64,000 nucleotides of DNA from Timema cristinae. Its lineage: Eukaryota > Arthropoda > Insecta > Phasmatodea > Timematidae. The first letter of the stretch is position 1. Every line of letters begins with the position of its first letter. Both the position numbers and the translations under genes were made by a program. This document shows, in pieces, positions 20,532 through 28,347 of this stretch. The notes beneath the pieces are model-generated. The model worked only from the letters and a program-made list of their open reading frames with translations, did no database searches and had not been told where the DNA came from. Where the stretch lies: NCBI GenBank assembly GCA_039000515.1, contig JBCFYV010000275.1:34820-98819 (forward strand). Direction: 5' to 3'.

Positions 20532-21941
20532 TCATATATCCCTGTGGACCCTTTCTAACGGGTTTGAACCCGGGTGATAAATGGCCGTATATCCCTGTTT
20601 AATGCCCCTCTCCCTCAACCTTCCAATCCAGTGGTGGCTAGTGAATTGGGGCCCATGGTCTGAGACGATCATTCCTGGCTTGCCCATTTCCTGTATATAA
20701 TTGACAGTTACACGGTTCACGACCGCTCGGGCCGTAGCCCTCCTAATAACATACAGTTTTATATATTTAGTATATAAGTCCATCATCCCAAATACGTGCT
20801 GGGCACCTCTGACTCCCTTTGGTAGCGGGCCCATGATGTCTACAAATACCTTTTCTAAAGGCCGGTGAGCTGTAACTATTTGGAGTCTCCCTTCGGTTCT
20901 GGTGTTAGGAGGTTTAGTGCACTGACATATGTCGCACCCCCTTAAGATGTTCCTTACCCTGCGGAGCATTGCCGGAAAGATACATGACTCTCTCAACACC
21001 CTGACCGTCTTGTATACGCCATAGTGCCCATACAGTTGATGGTACTCTTCTATCAGATCACTAACTAAACCCTCTGGAATACACACCTTCCAACTCTGAA
21101 ATCTTTCCACCCATTTGAATAGGACCTCCTTATATATTTGATACTGTTTGTTTAACTCTGCTGATGGATCGGTCCCCCTTAACCCTTCAATAACCTTGGC
21201 CAGTAGCGTATCTTGTTCCTGTCCCTTCCCTTGTACTTCTAACTCCTTTTGATTTATCGCGGCAACAGAGTCAGTAATTTCTTCCGTTGGTCGTGTGTAC
21301 AAGTGGTTAGAAGCTATACTGCCCTTCTCACATGTGCTGGCATTTATTGCATCCCTTCCTGGCGTTTTAGGTGGTAATTTGCTAGTTACCAACTCCTTTT
21401 GGCCCGTCCCAGCAGATTGGTTGTCATTAGGGTAGGCTTCTTGCAGGGCTGTCCCAGGATTCGCTTGGTTCTTCCGCCTTCCGCCATCTTGAGCGATTAT
21501 AACGTTTTGTGGGATGGGGGATAAATCTTCGCTGGACTCGTGTTTACTTCTAAGCTCCCCTGATGGAAGAGTAAATTTACATCCTTTATGGGGGCATGTT
21601 CCCTCCCCATCATTGCAACTCAAATCAGAGTGCCCCCTGGAATTAGACCTCAGGCTACCCTCAATATTATTTCTTACTGGGGCACCACTGATCCTTTGGC
21701 TCACGTCGGCCCCTATATTTCTATTCTCCCCCTCCCAAAGTGGGCAATCCTCAGTACTGATGCTGGCGACCACCACTGCCCTTATAAACGGCACGGATAT
21801 TCTCCTTGGTTCCTCTGTAAATTGTACTTCCTGTTGGATATAATCTATAACGCCACCCCTCTTCCCGAGAAAATCCGATCCAATAATTGCCACCATATTT
21901 AAGTTAGGCACTATAAAAAACAACAATTTCCACCGACGCAT
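20532..21941 (-). pseudogene. Protease C-terminus, linker and integrase (no RT/RNase H)
   Basis: The 469-codon frame begins with the end of a retropepsin fold (AIIGSDFLGKRGG). About 230 hydrophilic residues without RT motifs follow; no YxDD box and no RNase H DEDD pattern are present. Then comes an integrase: an HHCC zinc domain (HQLYGHYG ... CDICQC) and a catalytic core with DIMGP, IVSDHGPQF and NPLERVHRDI, the D, D, E triad. The frame is intact over its whole length, so the junction between protease and integrase is not a fresh deletion. It stops just after the catalytic glutamate block. The element would need RT supplied in trans. Confidence 0.85.
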
Positions 21942-22365
21942 GTTGGAAATTCACTTCTAGCATCACTTGTTTCCTAACCTTGGTGTTTCTTACCCCACTC
22001 GCACTAATAATGGTTACCGACTGTACGGGTAGTACTGGCAGGTTTAATTCGGGGTTTTTATTTTCAATTTCCTCAAAACAAGCTTGTGAAATAGCGCTAA
22101 TGTGAGCACCACTATCTATTAAAAAGTTCGAATTGGTTTGCCCCACAACCCCCGCAATCTCTGGTGCTCTATATCTCTCCAGGCTGCGCATCAATGGTTC
22201 TTCATGTACAAGATCTGGCACGGGATCATTAACTAACATGGCCCTGACCTCCTTAATTTCCGTTCCTGCTTTGGTTTTTCTTATAGTGGTAGCCCTGTTT
22301 GAGTCAGTGCTTCTCACATACGGGCTACTATGTGATGACTTCAATTGTTTTTTGCCGGTATACAT
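21904..22365 (-). CDS. Retroviral-type aspartic protease, N-terminal part
   Basis: The active-site motif is NFLIDSGAHISAIS (D-S-G triad). The frame ends a few codons after VEIVVF at a run of six T (about 21926-21931), where the downstream frame (21941-20532) takes over and supplies the second half of the protease. Passing between them needs a shift of one base at the T run, which could be a programmed shift or a single-base mutation. Confidence 0.8.
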   Translation of the reverse strand: MYTGKKQLKSSHSSPYVRSTDSNRATTIRKTKAGTEIKEVRAMLVNDPVPDLVHEEPLMRSLERYRAPEIAGVVGQTNSNFLIDSGAHISAISQACFEEIENKNPELNLPVLPVQSVTIISASGVRNTKVRKQVMLEVNFQHASVEIVVFYSA

Positions 22366-22556
22366 CCCATATTGGAACCTTGGTAGTTTTCTGCGTCATT
22401 TCGATAATCTTCAATTGCGTCATCTTCCCGCGGGATGTCATTAAATTCCGCTCGAATTTGTCTTACATTTTTATAGTTTGGTGGTGACTCTTGGGCCACT
22501 GTTGCACGGGCCGGTCTGTTTTGTCTCATCCCTTCTGTTATTTGGTTGCCTGCCAA
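22341..22556 (-). CDS. Linker between gag and protease
   Basis: This is a short frame of 71 residues, charged and hydrophilic (RQIRAEFNDIPREDDAIEDY). It lies between the gag end and the protease frame and overlaps both by 18-25 bases. No zinc knuckle is visible in it or in gag. Confidence 0.45.
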   Translation of the reverse strand: MAGNQITEGMRQNRPARATVAQESPPNYKNVRQIRAEFNDIPREDDAIEDYRNDAENYQGSNMGCIPAKNN

Positions 22557-23488
22557 ATTCGACCGCTGGCCTTGCCACCCCCTTTGTGTAGTGTACTCTC
22601 CCCTTCCGCAGGTAGTCCTTGGTTCCCCCTTCTGTCACTCTCCTCTCTCCACCTCCGTCCATTACTATTGTTCCAATCCCGTTGTTTGTTTTGAGCCTCT
22701 TCGCTCCTACTTTGCTGTGTTCTTACGTTTGACTTCAGCTGGCCTGGTCCGGGGTGGCCAAACTGTGGCACTCGGTCATATGTAGCCCTGTTCTCCAACC
22801 GATCTCGAACCACTCTTTGATCTAGTCTTTCTGTGATATCCTTCAATGACGTCATATCCCTTACTCCAGCAGCAATCATAACATCTTGTGTACCCCAGTC
22901 AAAGTGCTGTATTAAATGGTTCACTAGCCTATCTTCTCTTACTGGTTCTTCCAGGAAGTCCGCCTGGTTCATCAAACGTTGTACATACTCACTCATCGAC
23001 TCCCGACGTGGATTATATTTACCATTGAATACTTCCTGTAGAAATAAATCCTGTTCGTCCATCGACCAAAATTTATTCAAAAACGCCCTCCTGGCTGTGG
23101 CGTAGTCAGTCCAGCCCCATTCACTTAGTTCTGCCCAATTACACGCCTGATTTCTCAATCCATTCATTAAGAGGTGTATCTTAAGTTGCTCACTTGTGAT
23201 TCCCCTGATGGCCCTGTCAATCTCAGTGATATACTGCACTGCCGATATATTGGAACTGCGGCCATTAAATTTAGGTAGTCTGGCCTTAACCAAATCTAAA
23301 TGTACCTCTGGTGGTCTACATACTTCTGTACCCACTAACTGTGACGCCATTCCCTCTTGGCCAAAACTTTGTTCCTGCGATATGACAGTAGCTGACAATA
23401 GGTCACGTGCTGGTGACGTCCTGGGCGTTACTCTATTTGCTTGTAACCCCTCCATGGTTTTACTTGTACTAACTCCTAACTGTACATT
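22538..23488 (-). CDS. Gag capsid and basic tail
   Basis: The Retrotrans_gag-type capsid domain shows a proline-containing N-terminus, then LPKFNGRSSNISAVQYITEID, a WxxxxxWGW region, TARRAFLNKFW, YNPRRESMSEYVQRLM and FDWGTQDVMIAAGV. The C-terminal 80 residues are glycine/arginine-rich (NNSNGRRWREESDRRGNQG) and probably bind RNA instead of a CCHC knuckle. The same frame is open upstream to the TAA at 23489-23491, beyond which the coiled-coil frame 23896-23492 continues in phase. Confidence 0.8.
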   Translation of the reverse strand, partial: NVQLGVSTSKTMEGLQANRVTPRTSPARDLLSATVISQEQSFGQEGMASQLVGTEVCRPPEVHLDLVKARLPKFNGRSSNISAVQYITEIDRAIRGITSEQLKIHLLMNGLRNQACNWAELSEWGWTDYATARRAFLNKFWSMDEQDLFLQEVFNGKYNPRRESMSEYVQRLMNQADFLEEPVREDRLVNHLIQHFDWGTQDVMIAAGVRDMTSLKDITERLDQRVVRDRLENRATYDRVPQFGHPGPGQLKSNVRTQQSRSEEAQNKQRDWNNSNGRRWREESDRRGNQGLPAEGESTLHKGGGKASGRIWQATK

Positions 23489-23896
23489 TTACAGCTGATA
23501 GATTCTGTCTGTCATAAATTTGCACGACTTTACCAATCCCTGATAGTTAACCTCCACCTGCTTAGTTAAGTTCGTTAGTTCTTGGTGTGACTGTTTTTGA
23601 TTATTTATCAGGGTGTTTTGTTTGTCTCTTAGTCCATCTAATTTAAGTCCTTGTCGGTCCTGTGCTTCCTTAAGGGCCTCCTGTTTCCCCTTAATATTTT
23701 GCATATCAGCCCCTTCTGTCTGCCTGTTATCGCGGAGCTGTTCTATTTCCACCCTTACTGTTCCTAGGTCATCTTGAATTCGTTTTTGTGATTCAAATAG
23801 TTGACTAATTTTTTTATTTGCTTCTTCCTGCACGCGTCTTATGTCTTCAGCTTGTGTATCCAACCTTTCTTGTACTAAAGTCTCCAATTGATCCAT
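23489..23896 (-). CDS. Gag N-terminal coiled coil
   Basis: The frame of 135 residues is rich in E, Q, K and L with a heptad look (KISQLFESQKRIQDDLG, LKEAQDRQGLKLDGL). It ends in one TAA directly in frame with the capsid part. The upstream frame 24354-23875 overlaps its start by 22 bases. It probably mediates Gag multimerisation. Confidence 0.65.
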   Translation of the reverse strand: MDQLETLVQERLDTQAEDIRRVQEEANKKISQLFESQKRIQDDLGTVRVEIEQLRDNRQTEGADMQNIKGKQEALKEAQDRQGLKLDGLRDKQNTLINNQKQSHQELTNLTKQVEVNYQGLVKSCKFMTDRIYQL

Positions 23897-24258
23897 CTGT
23901 TTTTGATGTTTATTTTCCCACCCCTTAAAACCCTATTAAGCTGGGACATCATGTCCGCTGGGTTGTCAAATTGTTCAGGCGGTGGCTCAGTCACCCCCTT
24001 ATTCCACCATGGAGCGTTCGTCGTCATCACATTCCTTACCGTGTCCTCCGAAACGTCCATTAGCGTCGCGATGGCATCCTCAGATACAGTCTCCTCGGGT
24101 ATTACGTCACTGGTTGATGAGAAAGCCCCCCTTTCTTCTGTAATCTCTGCTGTCTCCCGGTCGTCAAAGTCTGGTGTCGTATGTTGATTATTGTCCATCT
24201 TGGTAGCAACCGGTCTTGTCTGTCGTGTCACCCTGCCTGTTTGACGTGATCTATCCAT
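23875..24258 (-). CDS. Gypsy leader protein / Gag N-terminus
   Basis: The frame opens upstream at 24354, but the likely start is the internal methionine MDRSRQTGRVTR (24258). The product is basic at first, then acidic (ETAEITEERG, DVIPEETVSEDAIATLMDV), and ends PPPEQFDNPADMMSQLNRVLRGG. It overlaps the coiled-coil frame by 22 bases in another phase, so either a frameshift mutation or a programmed shift links them. A splice-donor-like GTAAGT lies just upstream at about 24353. Confidence 0.5.
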   Translation of the reverse strand: MDRSRQTGRVTRQTRPVATKMDNNQHTTPDFDDRETAEITEERGAFSSTSDVIPEETVSEDAIATLMDVSEDTVRNVMTTNAPWWNKGVTEPPPEQFDNPADMMSQLNRVLRGGKINIKNRWINWRL

Positions 24259-24529
24259 CCCTATTCTCCCCGAGGAATTATGGTACTTCCCCACAGTATC
24301 CGGAACCAACCAGCAATTGACATCAATCAGAAAAACAAAACATATGATATCCACTTACCTTTCCTCGGTCTCCGTGTACTGAAAAAATAGGCCTAATTAT
24401 ATTTTGAAAAAAAACAAACACTCACCCTGCTTCAAAATTACAATACTGTGATTAGCTCAGTCCTATGTGGGTATCAAGGAATTGGTCCCTTGATGGTGCC
24501 CTCGTAGCTCCTTCGTCTTTTGTTGCTGT

Positions 24530-24836
24530 CCTGACCGCACCGTCTTCCGTCCTCGTAGCTCCGGCCGTGTTGCTGTCCTCGTAGCGCCGTCACTGGTTTC
24601 CGTCCTCGTAGCTCCGTCACTGGTTTCCGTCCTCGTAGCTCCGTCACTGGTTTCCGTCCTCGTAGCGCCGTCACAGGTTTCCGTCTTCGTAGCTCCGTCA
24701 CTGGTTTCCGTCCTCGTAGCTCCGTCACTGGTTTCCGTCCTCGTAGCTCCGTCACTGGTTTCCGTCCTCGTAGCTCCGTCACTGGTTTCCGTCCTCGTAG
24801 CTCCGTCATAGGTTTCCGTCCTCGTAGCTCCGTCCA
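24530..24836. repeat. 27-bp minisatellite in the Gypsy leader
   Basis: About eleven tandem units of CGTCCTCGTAGCTCCGTCAC plus TGGTTTC lie in the untranslated leader next to the primer-binding site. Because 27 is divisible by three, all frames stay open and produce spurious repeat ORFs (24463-24846). Confidence 0.85.
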
Positions 24837-24910
24837 TATAGTTCACTGTCGTTTATTTCCCCATAATTCTTTATTTCACCATTCCATATTTTGTTATGTA
24901 CCATGATGAA

Positions 24911-24929
24911 TCCTGGTCACGTAGCACCA
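24911..24929 (-). other. Candidate primer-binding site
   Basis: On the minus strand, four bases after the 5' LTR end, TGGTGCTACGTGACCAGGA begins with the TGG expected for pairing to a tRNA 3' CCA. Its complement, ending GTAGCACCA, resembles the 3' arm of a tRNA. The tRNA identity was not determined. Confidence 0.6.
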
Positions 24930-24933
24930 ACTT

Positions 24934-25443
24934 TGTTACGATACCTTTTTCTTTTCTAGTTGAACTTATTTTGGCCGTTAAAATATTGAAAGTATAGGGC
25001 ATAATGAATTATTAATGTTATTTGTAACACACCACATTTTTATTAATTACTTTATCACCTGATTACAACTTTTATGCTTAATAAAATAGTGAAGTCCCCC
25101 CATCATTATGGTACCCGAGCGTCACACAGTTCACCCGAGTCCTCCCGTAATTCAAAAACCAGAATACCAGATTTGCTCGGCCCAACCCTACTTAATACCT
25201 CGGTTGGACCGCTATTTACTGGTCATTACCGTCCTACCCTTCTTCACCTTGTTTGAATTTGCACCAATGGGAACGTGGCAAATTCAAACTGTTAGAAGGT
25301 ACTCGAAGTTTTATTGTTTCCCCTTCCTGACGGTTAGGCCGCCGACTCAGTTCCTCATCTGGTTGACCCCCCTTCCCCCCAGGAAAGGGAGACACATCAA
25401 CTGTCGTTCTTATTTTATACTTATAAATAATTTGTCCTTATCA
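24934..25443 (-). repeat. 5' LTR of the Gypsy element
   Basis: It is 510 bp and matches 18754-19263 with about 15 differences. On the minus strand it starts TGATAAGG and ends CGTAACA. Confidence 0.9.
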
Positions 25444-25620
25444 AACTTTCTAGAACATCTCTTTTGAAGTCATCCACGACTCGTTTAATTTGCTCAAACT
25501 TAGAATACAACCCTCACAAGTAGAATAAACAGTATTTCTTACTGAGATTGTATCATTCAAATACACTAATTGATTAAAAGGAATTATATATTTACAAAAG
25601 ATTAATTTTCAAAATAATTT
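25444..25620 (-). pseudogene. 5' coding piece of unit B, right of Gypsy insertion
   Basis: Two adjoining frames carry protein-like sequence: IPFNQLVYLNDTISVRNTVY (about 25580-25520) and FEQIKRVVDDFKRDVLES up to the Gypsy edge. They are linked by a one-base shift. With the insertion removed the second continues into 18753-18508. The family is not recognised. Confidence 0.5.
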
Positions 25621-26332
25621 TGCATTTCACTACAAGCTTTTGAATGAAAGGTTATATCTAAGTGGTTTTCTGAATATACTATAAAATGTAAAATCCTATA
25701 TTATTTCTTATTTTTCCTACTATTATTTAATGCGATACATTATGTCAAGCTAGCAAATCAAAAATCTAGTTTTTTAAATTCTTTATGTTGACTACAAGTA
25801 ACAAATGTTGAACTGAAAATAGCTATTGAAAATATTTAACATTTATTGTTTGATAACAAGTTTGATTCGAATGGACACTCATTTATAATCACATCGTCAT
25901 TGTTGAGCTTAGTTCCAGATATTGACCTCGAAAGCTGCAACTAAACATATTATAAATGTTCTTTTTCATAGAATGATGGTGATGTATGTAAAATATAATA
26001 AAGTGTACTAGGTTGAAAATATAGATTTTTCAATTTATATCAGCAAAATTAAATGAAGTATATATATTTAATATACTCAGACAAAATTGTAATGTTCTAT
26101 TCCAACAAAATTAGTTTTTTGGGTAGGTTAACAATGCAATTGAAACACTCAACATTTCTTCTTTCACACCCACCTCGTTTACAATGCTTACATTATAGTA
26201 TTAATAAATAAATATAATTTATAATAAAACAAAATTACTACGTTCTATTCAAATATACATACCACAGGTTAAACAATTATACAATTTTCCTTCTTTAACA
26301 TACTAACATACACATTCTTCAATACATACATA

Positions 26333-26365
<33 letters not shown>

Positions 26366-26396
26366 ACAAATAAGAATATAGTTAATAAGTACTTAC
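25621..26396. other. Unit B intron / AT-rich spacer
   Basis: No coding signal is seen. It starts, on the minus strand, at a GTAAGT donor (26396-26391) and corresponds in position to the 1.9 kb intron of unit C. It includes a GAT/ATG microsatellite at about 26334-26364. Confidence 0.45.
26334..26364. repeat. (GAT)n microsatellite
   Basis: About ten perfect GAT trinucleotides. Confidence 0.9.
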
Positions 26397-26752
26397 TTTC
26401 TATGCGATCAAATGTCAGCTTGGCAGAATGATTTTCTTGAAGTATTACACCTTAGTTAGACCAACGTCAGTTTTTCTTTATTTAAATTTTCTACATCTTT
26501 TTCTGTTAAGTTAGAGAATCTATTTGGAAGAAAAGATTTAATACTACCATTAAGGTCTACTAAAACTTTCCTTCCGTATTTTGTATTGTTTGGTTTAAAA
26601 GAATCGACCAAATTTATCTCCCAAACATATAATTCTGTTATTTTAACCGTTTTTAAGGTAGACATGGACAGATTCTTTAATGTGGTGAACGATTCCATCC
26701 AGGCCGTAGCCATTTCAGGGGGGCAGGGGGAGTTGGTGGGCACATCCCGCAA
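26397..26752 (-). pseudogene. Conserved pPolB-associated small protein, copy B
   Basis: The frame from 26752 (or the internal MATAWMES at about 26713) contains NNTKYGRKVLVDLNG, FLPNRF, LTEKDV and LNKEKLTLV, the same core as copies A and C. A stop follows at 26456. After a small shift the expected C-terminal strand (KLTFDRIE) is found, ending exactly at a GTAAGT donor, which is where copy C also has its donor. It is the first gene of unit B, upstream of the polymerase pieces on the same strand. Confidence 0.7.
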
Positions 26753-26754
26753 TT

Positions 26755-26990
26755 GCCAGAAGCTAGAAAAAATTATAAATGAGAAACAGTTCTAGAAGCT
26801 ATCTGAAGTGTTTTATAGAAACACAACCCCCTCCCTAGCTGCCAGAGGCTAGGACAAATTCTTAATATTAAACACCTATAGAAGCACTCTGGAGTGTTTT
26901 TTTTCATAAATGCAGAAGGCTAGGAAAAATTCGAAATATTAAACACCTCTAGAAGATATCTGAAGTTCTTTTTATAGTAGCACAGCCCCC
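26755..26990. repeat. Three 70-90 bp direct repeats upstream of small protein B
   Basis: Units contain GC(C/-)AGA(A/G)GCTAG(A/G)A followed by AAATT, (A)TTAAACACCT and TAGAAG(A/C)... with TGAAGT or GGAGTG. They occupy the upstream region of the unit B small-protein gene, as the TIR subrepeats do in element A. Confidence 0.6.
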
Positions 26991-26994
26991 TAAT

Positions 26995-27625
26995 TTGTAT
27001 GGTGATACACGTTGCCTTGCGCGTGCATTGGTTGTCGCCAAAGCTATATGTGATATTAAAAGAGAATCAGGATGCTTGGACGTGAACAACGTTAAACAGA
27101 TTATAAGGTGCCGTCAAATTCAAAAACACAACGCAGAGGAACTATGCCGTGATGCCCGTGTGAATTGTTTGAAAGGTGGTGGAATAACCGAACTGAAACC
27201 ATTTCAAACATACCTCTACAAATACAAAATCACAGTGTTTAGGGAGCATCGGGGAAGGCAGGTCCTATATAAGGGGCCTACTCACCCCAAACATTCCTTT
27301 AAGGGCTACCTTGATTTGCATTTTCACGACGATAAGCAAAACAATTTTGATGTCATAACATCCTTGACAGCCGCATTTAAGTGCGGGTACTTTGCCGCCA
27401 GTGCCGTGTGCCGTTCAGTAAGAAGAACGAGCTCAAGTGCAAGTCCACTTGCAAAAAGTGCTACGCTAAAGCTGTTTGTAGCGGATCCCTATCTGTGGTC
27501 TGTAAAGACTGCGGGCGTTGGTTCACAAACCAGACATGTTTTAATAACCATAAACGTCCCGGTTTTTGCAAAGGCCACATGTCGGTCCGTGATGTCAAAA
27601 AGGTTTGCGAGTTATGCGGAGTAAG
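26995..27625 (+). pseudogene. Element-A-type pPolB fragment
   Basis: The segment matches 6585-7190 of element A closely, from ARALVVAKAICD through FKGYLDLHFHDDKQN to the cysteine-rich block with CKDCGRWFTNQTCF. A one-base shift near 27390 splits it into two frames (26995-27624 and 27381-27692). It stops abruptly after KKVCELCG, where unrelated sequence begins. It has neither exonuclease nor polymerase motifs and is a dead fragment between units B and C. Confidence 0.85.
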
Positions 27626-27689
27626 GGAGAAGTGCAGTCCCGAGGACACCCCATTAATCAAGATTTTAATGGTTCCTGAGATGACATGT

Positions 27690-28110
27690 TGATGGGGAGG
27701 TAGGGAGGTGGGGGGAAGGGTTGGAGCACGCGATGGTGGTAGAAAGGGGGGTGTAGAGCATCTGGTTTTTTATTATACCGGTGCAGTTTCTGTGACTATG
27801 GGCGAGGGGATGGGGGGGGGTGGGGGGTTGAAGCACCTGGCTGACTGAGAGATTTGAGGGGGAGGGGAGGACACAACTGGTTGCAGATACGGGGACACAT
27901 GAGAGATGTGAGGTAGGGGGGTGAGGGTTTGTGGAGCGGCTGGTTTTTTTGGTGCAGATACGAGGACAGGGATGAGAAGGGTTGTCTCTCGTACGGTCTG
28001 GCTGTTTTTTCTCCCTATCATCGTGACGTAGCGTATAGACCCTATGGGTCGGGTTGTACGGTGCACACACGGTAAAGTGTGACAGGCTAGGCTTGACGTA
28101 GTGACTGGGG
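27690..28110. other. G-rich low-complexity segment upstream of unit C
   Basis: The plus strand has many runs of three or more G (GGGGAGGTAGGGAGGTGGGG, a run of nine G near 27815), with quadruplex potential. The proline-rich minus-strand ORFs here (27666-28132) are best explained by this bias. It may be a terminal or regulatory region of unit C. Confidence 0.5.
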
Positions 28111-28300
28111 TGCACAGGTGTGCTAGCTGCACTTGAAAGAGCCGTATATTCTCATAACAGTCAAGGTATTTTAGAACATAAATTTCTTTCTATGTGACAT
28201 GCTTAGAATCAAGATACTTTGTGTTGAGTAGTTTTCACATTGAGGGTCTAGATCCGCGTACTTTGTGGGAGGGGGAGGGAGAGAGGCGTGGCTTGGAGCC

Positions 28301-28308
28301 TATAAATA
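28301..28308 (+). promoter_or_regulatory. TATA box of unit C
   Basis: TATAAATA lies 40 bases before the ATG at 28348, in a GC-rich context like the TATAAATA at 4096. Confidence 0.65.
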
Positions 28309-28347
28309 GGGGATGGTCAGCCTTTTTAACCGGTAGCTATATTAACC

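Larger units (their letters stand above)
18754..25443 (-). mobile_element. Gypsy-type LTR retrotransposon lacking reverse transcriptase
   Basis: Two 510-bp LTRs, minus-strand gag, protease and integrase, and a 4-bp AACT target duplication (18750-18753 and 25444-25447) define a 6.69 kb element. The order gag-protease-integrase is continuous, and a low-complexity hydrophilic stretch stands where reverse transcriptase and RNase H should be. The LTRs differ at about 15 positions by eye (roughly 3 percent), so the insertion is fairly young. It interrupts unit B. Confidence 0.9.

Noticed and set aside
24463..24846. Repetitive 111- and 127-codon proteins
   Set aside because: A 27-bp repeat keeps all frames open; it lies in the untranslated leader of the Gypsy element.
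27666..28132. Proline-rich ORFs of 119 and 149 codons on the minus strand
   Set aside because: They result from G-run bias on the plus strand; two frames give equally plausible low-complexity products.
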